64,000 nt of DNA from Streptomyces alboflavus (GCF_000716675.1 NZ_JNXT01000001.1:186001-250000), one strand, 5' to 3'. Shown: positions 22,719 through 31,185, counted from the stretch's first letter. The notes: generated by a model from the letters alone, not told the origin. Numbers and translations: made by a program.

Positions 22719-22782
22719 CCCCACGCCCGATAAAGGGCACTAGCACCTCAAGCTAGCGCGTCTGCCATTCCGCCACCCGGAC
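22695..22782 (-). tRNA. tRNA-Leu (GAG)
   Basis: The minus strand reads a complete class II tRNA. The acceptor stem GTCCGGG pairs with the CTCGGAC end and an encoded CCA. The anticodon arm is CTAGC-TTGAGGT-GCTAG with anticodon GAG. A long variable arm (TGCCCTTTATCGGGCG) and T-arm GGGGGTTCAAGTCCCCC complete it. Its 3' terminal 24 bp are duplicated at 18338-18361, marking it as the integration target that remains intact. Confidence 0.97.
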
Positions 22783-22960
22783 CGGTGGTCTGTCGCGGTT
22801 TCCCGCGGCGACGTGGAAAACCATAGCAAACATTCAGGGGCTCCTGATCACGCAGGTCCCGGGGGTGAACGGCGTATGACGAGGGGCGCCCGCCCTTGGG
22901 CCTGGGCGGTCGGCGCGGGAGGATGGGAGGGACCCAGAGTGCGACAGCGGGAGGAACAGC

Positions 22961-24304
22961 GTGAGCGAGCCGACCACGGACGGCAGGGCGGACGGGGCGC
23001 GGGCCGTTTCCGGCGAGGACGAGGTCGTCGACCTGTGCCGGGACCTGATCCGGATGGACACCAGCAACTACGGCGATCACTCCGGCCCGGGGGAGCGCAA
23101 GGCGGCTGAGTACGTCGCGGAGAAGCTCGCGGAGGTGGGGCTCGAGCCGCGGATCTTCGAGTCGCACCCGGGGCGCGCCTCCACCGTGGCGCGGATCGAG
23201 GGCGAGGACCCGTCGCGGCCCGCGCTGCTCATCCACGGCCACACCGACGTCGTACCCGCCAATGCCCAGGACTGGACCCACCACCCCTTCTCCGGCGAGA
23301 TCGCCGACGGCTGCCTGTGGGGCCGGGGCGCCGTCGACATGAAGGACATGGACGCGATGACCCTCGCGGTCGTACGCGACCGGCTGCGCAGCGGCCGCAA
23401 GCCGCCGCGGGACATCGTGCTCGCCTTCCTCGCGGACGAGGAGGCCGGCGGCACGTACGGGGCGCGGTACCTCGTCGACAACCACCCGGACCTCTTCGAG
23501 GGCGTGACCGAGGCGATCAGCGAGGTCGGCGGGTTCTCCTTCACCGTCAACGAGAAGCTCCGGCTGTATCTCGTCGAGACGGCGCAGAAGGGCATGCACT
23601 GGATGAAGCTGACCGTGGACGGCAGCGCCGGACACGGTTCCATGATCCACAAGGACAACGCCATCACCGAGCTGTCCGAGGCCGTGGGACGGCTCGGGCG
23701 GCACAAGTTCCCGGTGCGGGTCACCAAGACCCTGCGGCACTTCCTCGACGAGCTGGGCGACGCCCTCGGCACCGAGCTCGACCCGGAGAACATGGACGAC
23801 ACCCTGGCCAAGCTCGGCGGCATCGCCAAGCTGATCGGCGCCTCGCTCCAGAACACCGCCAACCCGACCCAGCTCGGCGCCGGGTACAAGGTGAACGTGA
23901 TCCCCGGACAGGCCACCGCGCACGTCGACGGCCGTTTCCTGCCGGGGTACGAGGAGGAGTTCCTGGCCGACCTCGACCGCATCCTCGGCCCGAACGTCAA
24001 GCGTGAGGACGTGCACGCGGACAAGGCCCTGGAGACCACCTTCGACGGCGCGCTCGTCGACGCCATGCAGATGGCGCTGCAGGCCGAGGACCCGATCGCG
24101 CGGGCCGTGCCCTACATGCTCTCGGCCGGCACGGACGCCAAGTCCTTCGACGACCTCGGCATCCGCGGCTTCGGCTTCGCGCCGCTCAAGCTGCCGCCGG
24201 AGCTGGACTTCGCGGGCATGTTCCACGGCGTGGACGAGCGGGTGCCGGTGGACGGCCTGAAGTTCGGGGTGCGGGTGCTCGACCGGTTCATCGACGCTTC
24301 CTGA
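22961..24304 (+). CDS. M20 family metallopeptidase / deacylase
   Basis: GTG at 22961, seven bases after GGAGG, gives 447 residues. The dinuclear zinc signature of M20 enzymes is complete: HGHTDVVPA (about 87-95), GRGAVDMKDMDAM, then ADEEAGGTYGA with the catalytic Glu. A dimerisation insert follows (KGMHWMKLTVDGSAGHGSMIH, about 205-225) and a late metal-ligand region is in MLSAGTDAKSF. It should hydrolyse an N-acyl amino acid or dipeptide in the cytosol. No signal peptide is seen. It is the first chromosomal gene beyond the tRNA and is transcribed alone. Confidence 0.93.
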   Translation: MSEPTTDGRADGARAVSGEDEVVDLCRDLIRMDTSNYGDHSGPGERKAAEYVAEKLAEVGLEPRIFESHPGRASTVARIEGEDPSRPALLIHGHTDVVPANAQDWTHHPFSGEIADGCLWGRGAVDMKDMDAMTLAVVRDRLRSGRKPPRDIVLAFLADEEAGGTYGARYLVDNHPDLFEGVTEAISEVGGFSFTVNEKLRLYLVETAQKGMHWMKLTVDGSAGHGSMIHKDNAITELSEAVGRLGRHKFPVRVTKTLRHFLDELGDALGTELDPENMDDTLAKLGGIAKLIGASLQNTANPTQLGAGYKVNVIPGQATAHVDGRFLPGYEEEFLADLDRILGPNVKREDVHADKALETTFDGALVDAMQMALQAEDPIARAVPYMLSAGTDAKSFDDLGIRGFGFAPLKLPPELDFAGMFHGVDERVPVDGLKFGVRVLDRFIDAS

Positions 24305-24586
24305 GTTTCGGAGTTTCGGAGCTCCTGGGTTCCTGGGTTTCTGGGTTCCTGAGGTCCGGGCGTGGTCGGTGTGCGTGTCGGCGCGTGTGCCGGTGTGTAT
24401 TTCGGTACATGTAGGTCCTTCTCTCTGCGCGGGCGCGTGCCGAAACGAAACTCCAATAATCGGCAGCGCGTGCGCAATTGACCGAAAAGAGTGAAAGCAG
24501 CCTTGCCCTCGTAGCCCTCAACTTCCTCCTTCGTTACAGGTGGTGCGGTCCGCGGCTGGGATCGCATTTGCCAACTAGGAGGAATA
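24305..24586. other. Upstream region of chpH, no gene
   Basis: The first part has short repeats of GAGTTTCG and CTGGGTTC. The stretch about 24430-24500 is notably less GC-rich (GAAACTCCAATAATCGG and CAATTGACCGAAAAGAG), as expected for a developmental promoter region. A strong AGGAGGAA ribosome site occupies 24577-24584. Confidence 0.55.
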
Positions 24587-24820
24587 ATGATCAAGAAGGT
24601 CGTTGCCGCTGCGGTGGCCACCGGTGGTCTGGTGCTCGCGGGTGCGGGCGTCGCCGCTGCCGACTCCGGCGCGCAGGGTGCCGCCGTGAAGTCCCCGGGC
24701 GTCGTGTCGGGCAACGTCATCCAGGTTCCCGTGCACGTGCCGGTGAACGCGTGCGGCAACACGATCTCCGTGATCGGCGTGCTGAACCCCGCCTTCGGGA
24801 ACTACTGCGTCAACAAGTGA
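24587..24820 (+). CDS. chpH: Short chaplin, ChpH-like
   Basis: The 77-residue secreted protein has a signal peptide (MIKKVVAAAVATGGLVLAGA, cut after about residue 25 at AAA-DSG) and a single chaplin domain. The domain reads SPGVVSGNVIQVPVHVPVNACGN then a hydrophobic NPAFGNYCVNK end, with the two conserved cysteines Cys56 and Cys74. Short chaplins assemble into amyloid-like surface fibrils that make aerial hyphae hydrophobic. It lies directly before a long chaplin, the same adjacency as chpH and chpC in Streptomyces coelicolor, which supports the symbol. A very strong ribosome site precedes it and a 20-bp hairpin follows it. Confidence 0.93.
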   Translation: MIKKVVAAAVATGGLVLAGAGVAAADSGAQGAAVKSPGVVSGNVIQVPVHVPVNACGNTISVIGVLNPAFGNYCVNK

Positions 24821-24872
24821 CGCCGCTGTGCCTCACCCCGTGAGGGGTCTCACCCCATGAGGGTCTGACGTC

Positions 24873-24913
24873 CGTCGGCCCCGGAGTGCGTGTCACGCAC
24901 TCCGGGGCCGACG
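24873..24913 (+). terminator. Strong terminator between the two chaplin genes
   Basis: CGTCGGCCCCGGAGTGCGTG is followed, after one base, by its exact inverse complement: a 20-bp near-continuous palindrome 52 bp after the chpH stop. It separates chpH and chpC into independent transcripts or limits read-through. Confidence 0.82.
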
Positions 24914-24976
24914 GGCATTGGGCGCACGGTGCACTGGGCCCGTGCGCATTTCCGGAAGGCAAGGCAGGAACAAGCT

Positions 24977-25855
24977 ATGCGACAGGTCACGCGCAAAGGC
25001 CTGATCACCGTGGCGGCCGCCACTGGCGTACTCGCTGTCTCTGGTGGTCATGCACAGGCCGACTCCCATGCCCAGGGCGGCAGTTCGAATTCTCCCGGCG
25101 TGCTGTCGGGCAATTCCGTTCAGCTTCCCGTGGACGTACCGGTCAATGTCTGCGGCAACACCGTGAACGTCATCGGGGGCCTGAACCCGGCGGCGGGCAA
25201 CAAGTGCGCCAACACCTCCGACGCCCCGCGCGGCGGCGGTGGCTACGGCGACGACGGCCACGGCGGCAAGCCCTCGGGCGGCGGCGCCACGGCCGACGGC
25301 GGCGCCCACGGCTCGCCGGGGGTGGGCTCGGGCAACAGCGTGCAGCTCCCGGTCGACGTCCCGGTCAACGTCTGCGGCAACAGCGTCAACGTCGGCGGCG
25401 CGGGCAACGCGGCCGTGGGCAACGAGTGCGGCAACGAGTCCGACAGCCACACCGGTGGGAAGCCGCCCACGAAGCCCGATCACCCGGGCAAGCCCGATCA
25501 CCCGGGGAAGCCGGACCACCCGGGGAAGCCGGACCACCCGGGGAAGCCGGACCACCCGGGCAAGCCCGACCAGCCCGGCAAGCCGCAGTCGCCCGATGAC
25601 GGCGTCAAGCCGGACCAGCCGGGCAACCCCCAGCAGCCCGGAAAGCCGGGCCAGCCCGTCTCGCCCGCACAGCACAGCAAGCCGAAGGGTCCGGCGACCG
25701 GTCCGAACGTGCCCGAGGCGCACATGATCACGCCGCCCAAGGGCAAGGACCAGCTCGCGCAGACGGGCAGCTCCCTGCCGGTCGGCGTCGCCCTGCCGGT
25801 CGGCGCGGGCATGCTGCTCGCGGGCACCGTCCTGTACCGCAGGGCACGTGCCTGA
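24977..25855 (+). CDS. chpC: Long chaplin with two chaplin domains and sortase signal, ChpC-like
   Basis: The ATG at 24977 gives 292 residues. In order: signal peptide 1-28 ending HAQA; chaplin domain 40-77; a Gly/Asp/His-rich linker; chaplin domain 113-151. Both domains have two Cys and the motif GNSVQLPVDVPVNVCGN. A Pro-rich wall-spanning region follows, with five KPDHPG units (166-195) and KPDQPG variants. Then come the sorting motif LAQTG (260-264), a hydrophobic segment and a RRARA tail. This is the LAXTG type cut by class E sortases, which anchors the protein to peptidoglycan. Partner of chpH and other short chaplins in aerial hypha coats. Confidence 0.93.
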   Translation: MRQVTRKGLITVAAATGVLAVSGGHAQADSHAQGGSSNSPGVLSGNSVQLPVDVPVNVCGNTVNVIGGLNPAAGNKCANTSDAPRGGGGYGDDGHGGKPSGGGATADGGAHGSPGVGSGNSVQLPVDVPVNVCGNSVNVGGAGNAAVGNECGNESDSHTGGKPPTKPDHPGKPDHPGKPDHPGKPDHPGKPDHPGKPDQPGKPQSPDDGVKPDQPGNPQQPGKPGQPVSPAQHSKPKGPATGPNVPEAHMITPPKGKDQLAQTGSSLPVGVALPVGAGMLLAGTVLYRRARA

Positions 25856-25929
25856 GACTCGGTGACCGTCTCGCCAGGGCGTATGCAGGCCGAATCAGGC
25901 AGTATCAGGCCGTATGCCGGGCGTCCGGG

Positions 25930-26001
25930 TCATCTGACGTCAGATGAAGTCAGATGACGCCAGGTGACGTCGGGTGAAAGACGCCAGGTGACATCAGGTG
26001 A
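25930..26001. repeat. 18-bp palindrome followed by 10-bp-spaced CAGRTGA repeats
   Basis: TCATCTGACGTCAGATGA (25930-25947) is a perfect palindrome. Its right half-site recurs with a 10-bp step: CAGATGA at 25941 and 25951, CAGGTGA at 25961, CGGGTGA at 25971, then CAGGTGA at 25985 and 25995. The array ends in a terminator palindrome. It lies between convergent genes and has no coding capacity. Confidence 0.7.
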
Positions 26002-26043
26002 AAACGGAGCGGGCCCCGCGATCGCGGGGCCCGCTCCGTTTTC
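26000..26043. terminator. Bidirectional terminator, 44-bp perfect palindrome
   Basis: GAAAACGGAGCGGGCCCCGC starts a perfect 44-bp palindrome with A- and T-tracts on its two sides. It can therefore end transcription from chpC on one strand and from the DUF5703 gene on the other. Confidence 0.9.
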
Positions 26044-26079
26044 GCACCGTCCGCCGGGCGCCGGGCGGCCGTACCCGGC

Positions 26080-26268
26080 TCACCAAGTGGCCCTCAGCTG
26101 GCGGATGATGCGCCGTCTGAGCCGCACCCGCCGACTGCCGTCGGCGTGCAGGCTGAGGCGGTCCAACTCCCAGTGTCCGTACTCTGCGTGGTCGGTCAGC
26201 AGACGCGTGGCTTCTTTGCGGGAGACCCCGCGCGGAACGTACACGTCGACAAATTCGTATTCCGGCAT
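26080..26268 (-). CDS. DUF5703 family small protein
   Basis: The 62-residue basic protein starts MPEYEFVDVYVPRGVSRKEA and continues RLLTDHAEYGHWELDRLSLHADGSRRVRLRRRII. This is the conserved form of the actinobacterial DUF5703 family, whose function is unknown. It has no membrane segment. It ends beside the 44-bp terminator and is divergent from the next gene with only 47 bp between starts, so a shared promoter region is likely. Confidence 0.85.
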   Translation of the reverse strand: MPEYEFVDVYVPRGVSRKEATRLLTDHAEYGHWELDRLSLHADGSRRVRLRRRIIRQLRATW

Positions 26269-26315
26269 CGCATCTATTGTGCGGGCACAGGCCCGGTACG
26301 GATAGCGTCTGCACT

Positions 26316-27164
26316 ATGTCTGATGCTGCGCAGCCCACCGCTGCCGAGGTACGCGCCGCCGCCGAGGCGGTCAAGACCGCGCTCGACCGCCACCTTGCGG
26401 CGGTCGAACGCAGGTCGGGCGAGGACGATCCCGACGTCTATGAAGCGTTCAACGAGCTGGCCGCCGCGGCCGAGGCGTACGACGAGCTGCTCTACGACCG
26501 TTACGACGAGGTCACCCCCTTCGAGATCCCCGGCGCGGAGGACACCCTGCCGCCGTACCAGGGGCCCGCGGAGCCGAACGCCTTGAGCGTGCTGATCCGG
26601 CGCGACTACGCCGTCGCGGAGCCGCAGCGACTCCTCGCCCAGGCCGCGCGGGTCGAGGCCGCGGACGACGACGCCACCTCGGAGTCCGACCGGCTCGCGG
26701 GCACCGTGCCGGGCGCGCTCGGCCTGCTCTTCGGCGAGTTCGAGCCGGACGAGATCGCCTCCCGGCACAAGGAGTTCGGCCTGGAGGAGGGCGACTCGAC
26801 GCTGTGGGTCACCGCGGCGGACGAGCCCGCGGAGCCCGGCGAGTGGCTGGAGTCCCCGTTCGACCAGCCCGACTCCCCGCGGGTGGTCTGCCGCTTCGAC
26901 GTCAGCGCGGTCTTCGACGACGAGACGGACGACGACCTCGACGACGACCTGGACGCCGCGGCGAGCCGTGTGGGCGGCGCCCGCCGGAGCAGGGACGCGC
27001 ACACCGGCATCGACGGGGACCTGGACGCCGACCTCGACTCGGACCTCGATACGGATCTTGACTTCGATCCGGACGAGGGCGATGAGGTGGACGACGTCGA
27101 TGAGGCGGATGACGTGGACGACGTGGAGGTCGTCGAGCGGGGGAAGGGCGTGGGCGGCGCCTAG
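26316..27164 (+). CDS. Conserved hypothetical protein with Asp-rich C-terminus
   Basis: The ATG at 26316 gives 282 residues. The first 110 residues form an Ala/Glu-rich, helix-prone region (AAAEAVKTALDRHLAAVERR, FNELAAAAEAYDELLYDRYDE). The middle has the ordered stretch LSVLIRRDYAVAEP and WVTAADEPAEPGEWLESPFDQ. The last 80 residues are strongly acidic, with runs of Asp, and are surely disordered. There are no catalytic motifs, signal or membrane segments. I do not recognise a function; it is divergent from the DUF5703 gene. Confidence 0.82.
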   Translation: MSDAAQPTAAEVRAAAEAVKTALDRHLAAVERRSGEDDPDVYEAFNELAAAAEAYDELLYDRYDEVTPFEIPGAEDTLPPYQGPAEPNALSVLIRRDYAVAEPQRLLAQAARVEAADDDATSESDRLAGTVPGALGLLFGEFEPDEIASRHKEFGLEEGDSTLWVTAADEPAEPGEWLESPFDQPDSPRVVCRFDVSAVFDDETDDDLDDDLDAAASRVGGARRSRDAHTGIDGDLDADLDSDLDTDLDFDPDEGDEVDDVDEADDVDDVEVVERGKGVGGA

Positions 27165-27180
27165 GAGGGGGCGCCGGCAG

Positions 27181-27219
27181 GGGCGTCGGGAGGGGCGTCG
27201 GGAGGGGCGTCGGGAGGGG
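27181..27219. repeat. 13-bp tandem repeat
   Basis: GGCGTCGGGAGGG is repeated three times with few changes, just after the acidic protein gene. It is probably a replication-slippage tract. Confidence 0.6.
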
Positions 27220-27333
27220 TGTGAGGGCTTTGAGGGCTGTCCGGAGGTGGGTTCCGCCCGGCTCCGGGGCTCCTTGCCGAGTGCGTGCGGCGCGCCGATC
27301 CTGTCCATCAGGCCTCGGGTCTTGGCTGGACGG

Positions 27334-27373
27334 GCGTGGCCCCGACCTCCTGTCCATGAGGTCGGGGCCACGC
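27334..27373. terminator. Bidirectional hairpin before the RecD2-like gene end
   Basis: GCGTGGCCCCGACCTC and GAGGTCGGGGCCACGC are a perfect 16-bp stem with an 8-nt loop, 12 bp downstream of the RecD2-like stop on the minus strand. Confidence 0.82.
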
Positions 27374-27385
27374 TCCACGCATGGG

Positions 27386-30199
27386 CTAGCCCGCCGCCGG
27401 GGCCTGCGGGCGCAGCAGCGTGCGCAGGCGGGTCGTGCGCTCCTTGGCGGGGCGCTCGGCCACGGCCTGGGGCAGAGCCTGGGCGACGCCCTGGACGACC
27501 GAGAGATGGCGCTCGGCGCGGCTGAAGGCCGTGTACACCCACGGCCGGGTCAGGGCGCCCGCCGCGTCGCCGGGCAGGACCACCACGGCGGCGGGCCAGC
27601 GGCGGCCCGTGGCCTGGTGGGCGGTGAGCGCCCATGCGTGCCGCACGGACTGCTCCACCCGCTCCTTCGGTACGGCGACGGGGGTGCCCTCGCACTCCAG
27701 GCGCAGGCCCTGCGCGTCGGCGCCGACCACCCGGCCGAGCGCCGTGCGGCCCGGCACCGGGGCGTAGGCGACCCGGTCGCCCGGGTCGAAGCCGCCGAAC
27801 CTGCCGGGGCCCGGGTTCAGCCGCTCCTTCAGCGCCGCGTTCAGCGCGCGCGTCCCCGCCGCGCCGCCGTGGCCCGGGGTGATCACCTGCGTCTGTCCGG
27901 ACGGTACGCCGATGGCGCGCGGCACCGAGTCCGCGACCAGCTGCACCGTGCGGTGGATCGCGTCGGGCGCGTCCCGCACCGGGACGATCACGACCTCCTT
28001 GCCGGGCGCGTCGACCTGGGTCAGCTCGCCGATGCCGATGCCGGAGACCAGCTCGCCGATGGGGCCCGGGTCCGGCGTGCGCGAGACGACCTGCGGGCAG
28101 CAGCGGGCCGCGAGCAGGTCCGCGAACACCCGGCCCGGGCCCGCGGACCACAGCACACCCGGGTCACCGCTGAGCACGAGCCGGGCGCCGTCGGGAAGCG
28201 ACTCCACGAGCGTCGCGGCCGTCTCCACGTCCAGCTGCGGGGCGTCCAGGACCACGAGCAGATCCAGGGCCAGCGCGCCGTCCGCGTCACGGCCCGGCCC
28301 CTGCCACCCGGAGAGCAGGCCCGCCACGGTCACGACGGGGGAGGCCTCGTCGGGAGCACTGGGCGCACCGGGTGCGGGGGAGGAACCGGCCGCACCGGGG
28401 GCGTGGGAGGTGCCTGACACGCTGGCAGCACCGGCGCCACCGGCGCCACCGGCCGCACCGACCCCGCCGACCGCACCCCCCGCGTCAGCCGCACCCTCCC
28501 CCTCCGCAGAGCCGGCCGCCCCGCCGCCCCCGGAAGCCTCCGCACGCGCGTCACCACCCTGGACGGCACCCGCACCTTCGGGCCCGGCCATCGCACCGGT
28601 CGCCCCTTCGCCCGTGCGCCTCGCCGAAGGCACGCCGTCGGCCTCCCCACCGGCGGGCCCGTCCATCTGACCTCCCGAGGAGCCAGCAGGACTGGCCCCC
28701 AGGGCGCCCGGAGCGGCCGTGCGCGGCCCGGATCCGTCGGCACTCCCACGAGCCCCAGCCCCGGCAGCACCCCCGCCCAGGCCCTCGGCCAGCCTCCGCT
28801 GTCCCTCCGTGCTGTGCGTCGCCGCGTACACCCGCAGGCCCAGCGCGCGGGCAGCCGCCACCAGCGCGGCGGGCTCGGTGCGGGCCGCCTCGCCGCCCGT
28901 GTGCAGCACGAGGCCGTGCGCGGCCACGGCGCGGATCAGGTCGGCGGCGGAACCCTTGGCGGCGGCCGCCGCGGACTCCCAATCGGCGGCCGAGGGACCC
29001 GAGCCGTCACCGCCGTGCCCCGAGCCGCCGTGCCCCGAGCCGTCGGGAGCGGAGCCGCCGTCCTCCGGAGCCGAGTCGGCGCCCTCCGGAGGCGAACCGT
29101 CGCCCACCGGGCCCGAACCCTCCTCCTTCGGCAGCGAGTTCATGACCCGGGCGAGGCCGTCGGCCAGGCTCTCCTCCGCGAGGGCGTACCGCTCGAGGCC
29201 GAGCAGCACGCGCACCGGGACCTCGGCTTCGGCGTCCTCGGGGTCGTCGGCGGTCGGGGCGGGCCGCGCCGGGGCGGTCCCGGTGGCCTCGTCCAGCGGG
29301 TCCTGGAAGAGCAGGACGTCGCCCTCCGCGAGCGCGGACTGCACCGCCTCGTCCGGATCGGGGACTCCGCGCTGTCCGAGCGCGGCGGTGAGAGCCGAGG
29401 ATTCGAGGGCCGTGTGCCCGGCGAGCGCGGCCTGTGCGAGCAGCCACACCGTCAGCGCGCAGCCCCTGCGCTCGTCCCCGGGACCGCATTCCGGGCCGAG
29501 CAGCGCCCGCGCGAACCCGTCGGCCTGCTCGGGCCGCACCCCGGCGACCCGCAGCAACTGCCACGGGTCGGCACGCAGCACGTCGTCCGCGCCCTCGCCG
29601 AGCGCGGCCGCCGCCCGGGCCGCGAGTGCCGCGGGCGCGCCACCCTCGGCCAGCACCGCCGCCACCGCGTCGACCGTCTCCGGCGTCGGCTCGCCCGCCC
29701 CGGCCGGGGCCTCGGCCACCTGCCGTCGCACGGGCTCGGGGGCGGGTCGCCGCGGCGCGACCGGCGCGGGCTCACGGAACACGGGCGCGACGGGCTTCTC
29801 GCCGCTCTCCACGGCCCGCACCGCCGCCAGCAGGTCGGCCGCCGTGCCCTGGAGCTTCGCGCCCGCCGCCACGGGCCCCTTCTTGTCGGCCTTGCGCTGC
29901 TCGATCCGGGCCCGCAGCTCCCGCTGCGCCGCGAGCTCGGCCTCGGCCTCGGACACACCGGTGTCCCCGCCGTCCCCGCTGCCGTCCTGGCTCTCGCCGC
30001 CACCGGCCTCGGCGCTGTCCCCCGTGCTTTCGGGAGCAGCGCCCTCGGGGTCGGCCGAGTCCTCCTCGGCGTCCCCGTCCGGCGCGGCCCCGCCGGACGG
30101 CGTGCTCCCGGCCTCCGGCGTGTCCTCGGCGTCGGGGCCCGCTCCGGCCTCCGGGGCCTCGGGTTCGGCGACCTCCGCGGCAGCGGACTCCGTACTCAC
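27386..30199 (-). CDS. RecD2-like helicase homologue with degenerate ATPase motifs
   Basis: The 937-residue protein has an acidic disordered N-terminus (1-90) and a helix-hairpin-helix-like region (about 175-300, DPWQLLRVAGVRPEQADGFARALLG). Two helicase-like halves follow, split by low-complexity Gly/Ala/Ser inserts (about 360-405, 475-620). Walker A should be GxxxxGKT but reads GGEAARTEP (434-442). Walker B reads DLLVVLDAPQLD (646-657), without the usual Glu. SF1 motifs further on survive: RLVLSGDPGVLW, ALTAHQATGRRW and VYTAFSRAERHL. It therefore looks like a RecD2-family protein that cannot hydrolyse ATP, perhaps a structural DNA-binding factor. Its GTG overlaps the stop of the aldo/keto reductase gene. 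Confidence 0.85.
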   Translation of the reverse strand: MSTESAAAEVAEPEAPEAGAGPDAEDTPEAGSTPSGGAAPDGDAEEDSADPEGAAPESTGDSAEAGGGESQDGSGDGGDTGVSEAEAELAAQRELRARIEQRKADKKGPVAAGAKLQGTAADLLAAVRAVESGEKPVAPVFREPAPVAPRRPAPEPVRRQVAEAPAGAGEPTPETVDAVAAVLAEGGAPAALAARAAAALGEGADDVLRADPWQLLRVAGVRPEQADGFARALLGPECGPGDERRGCALTVWLLAQAALAGHTALESSALTAALGQRGVPDPDEAVQSALAEGDVLLFQDPLDEATGTAPARPAPTADDPEDAEAEVPVRVLLGLERYALAEESLADGLARVMNSLPKEEGSGPVGDGSPPEGADSAPEDGGSAPDGSGHGGSGHGGDGSGPSAADWESAAAAAKGSAADLIRAVAAHGLVLHTGGEAARTEPAALVAAARALGLRVYAATHSTEGQRRLAEGLGGGAAGAGARGSADGSGPRTAAPGALGASPAGSSGGQMDGPAGGEADGVPSARRTGEGATGAMAGPEGAGAVQGGDARAEASGGGGAAGSAEGEGAADAGGAVGGVGAAGGAGGAGAASVSGTSHAPGAAGSSPAPGAPSAPDEASPVVTVAGLLSGWQGPGRDADGALALDLLVVLDAPQLDVETAATLVESLPDGARLVLSGDPGVLWSAGPGRVFADLLAARCCPQVVSRTPDPGPIGELVSGIGIGELTQVDAPGKEVVIVPVRDAPDAIHRTVQLVADSVPRAIGVPSGQTQVITPGHGGAAGTRALNAALKERLNPGPGRFGGFDPGDRVAYAPVPGRTALGRVVGADAQGLRLECEGTPVAVPKERVEQSVRHAWALTAHQATGRRWPAAVVVLPGDAAGALTRPWVYTAFSRAERHLSVVQGVAQALPQAVAERPAKERTTRLRTLLRPQAPAAG

Positions 30200-31185
30200 A
30201 GCGTGCTCCAGTCCTGGTCTGGGTAGCGGTGCACGGGCGCTGACACATCGTCGAGCGCCTGGCAGATCTCGTCAGGAAGACTAAGGGTCTCCACTGACAA
30301 TGCGGCCGTGAGCTGCTGCGCGTTGCGCGCGCCGACGATCGGGGCGGTCACTCCGGGGCGGTCACGCACCCAGGCGAGCGCCACCTGCAGGGGCGTGACG
30401 GCGAGACCGTCGGCCGCTATCGCGACGGCGTCCACGACCCGCCCCGCCGCGTCGTCGAGATACGGCGCGACGAACGGGGCGAACTGCTCGGAGGCGCCGC
30501 GCGAGTCGGCCGGGGTCGCGGTGCGGTACTTGCCGGTGAGGACGCCCCGGCCGAGCGGTGACGAGGGCAGCAGACCGACGCCGAGGTCGAGGGCGGCGGG
30601 CAGCACTTCGCGCTCGACGCCGCGCTGGAGGAGGGAGTACTCCATCTGCGTGCTGGCGATGCGGGTGCGGGTGCCGGCCGCCGCGAGCTGCCAGGTGGCG
30701 GCCTTGGCGAGCTGCCAGCCGCTGAAGTTGGAGATGCCCGCATAGCGCGCGCGGCCGCTGCTGACCGCGATGTCGAGGGCCTGGAGCGTCTCCTCCAGGG
30801 GCGTGTCGCTGTCGAAGGCGTGGATCTGCCACAGGTCCACATGATCCGTGCCGAGGCGCGCCAGGGAGGCGTCGAGCGCGGACAGGAGATGGCCGCGCGA
30901 GCCGTCGAAGCGGCGGTCGGGGTCGGGCACGCTGCCCGCCTTCGTCGCGATGACCAGATCGCGCCTCGGCACCAGGCGTTCGACGAGTCGTCCGAGGAGG
31001 TACTCGGCCTCCCCGTCGCCGTACACATCGGCCGTGTCCACGAGGGTGCCGCCCGCCTCCCAGAAGGCCTTCAGCAGGTCCGCGGCGTCGTTCTCCCCGA
31101 TCTCGTCGGAGTGCCCCCATGTGAGGGTGCCGAGCCCGATCCTGGACACGCGCAGACCTGTTCGGCCGAGATGCCTCTGCTCCAT
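30196..31185 (-). CDS. Aldo/keto reductase
   Basis: The ATG at 31185 gives 329 residues. The (beta/alpha)8 reductase motifs are present: MEQRHLGRTGLRVSRIGLGT at the start, DTADVYGDGEAE with the catalytic Asp and Tyr, VIATKAG with the Lys, and QIHAFDSDTPLEETLQALD with the His. NADPH-contact residues are in LAWVRDRPGVTAPIVGAR. It should reduce aldehydes or ketones with NADPH. Its stop overlaps the GTG of the RecD2-like gene (GTGA), implying translational coupling, although no functional link is obvious. Confidence 0.93.
   Translation of the reverse strand: MEQRHLGRTGLRVSRIGLGTLTWGHSDEIGENDAADLLKAFWEAGGTLVDTADVYGDGEAEYLLGRLVERLVPRRDLVIATKAGSVPDPDRRFDGSRGHLLSALDASLARLGTDHVDLWQIHAFDSDTPLEETLQALDIAVSSGRARYAGISNFSGWQLAKAATWQLAAAGTRTRIASTQMEYSLLQRGVEREVLPAALDLGVGLLPSSPLGRGVLTGKYRTATPADSRGASEQFAPFVAPYLDDAAGRVVDAVAIAADGLAVTPLQVALAWVRDRPGVTAPIVGARNAQQLTAALSVETLSLPDEICQALDDVSAPVHRYPDQDWSTL

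Noticed and set aside
18300..22782. Complete prophage or conjugative element
   Set aside because: No capsid, tail, replication initiator, FtsK/Tra-type translocase or excisionase gene is present; only an integrase fragment remains.
25500..25600. Repetitive KPDHPG-coding DNA as a CRISPR-like array
   Set aside because: Units are contiguous 18-bp codon repeats in frame within chpC and have no spacers.
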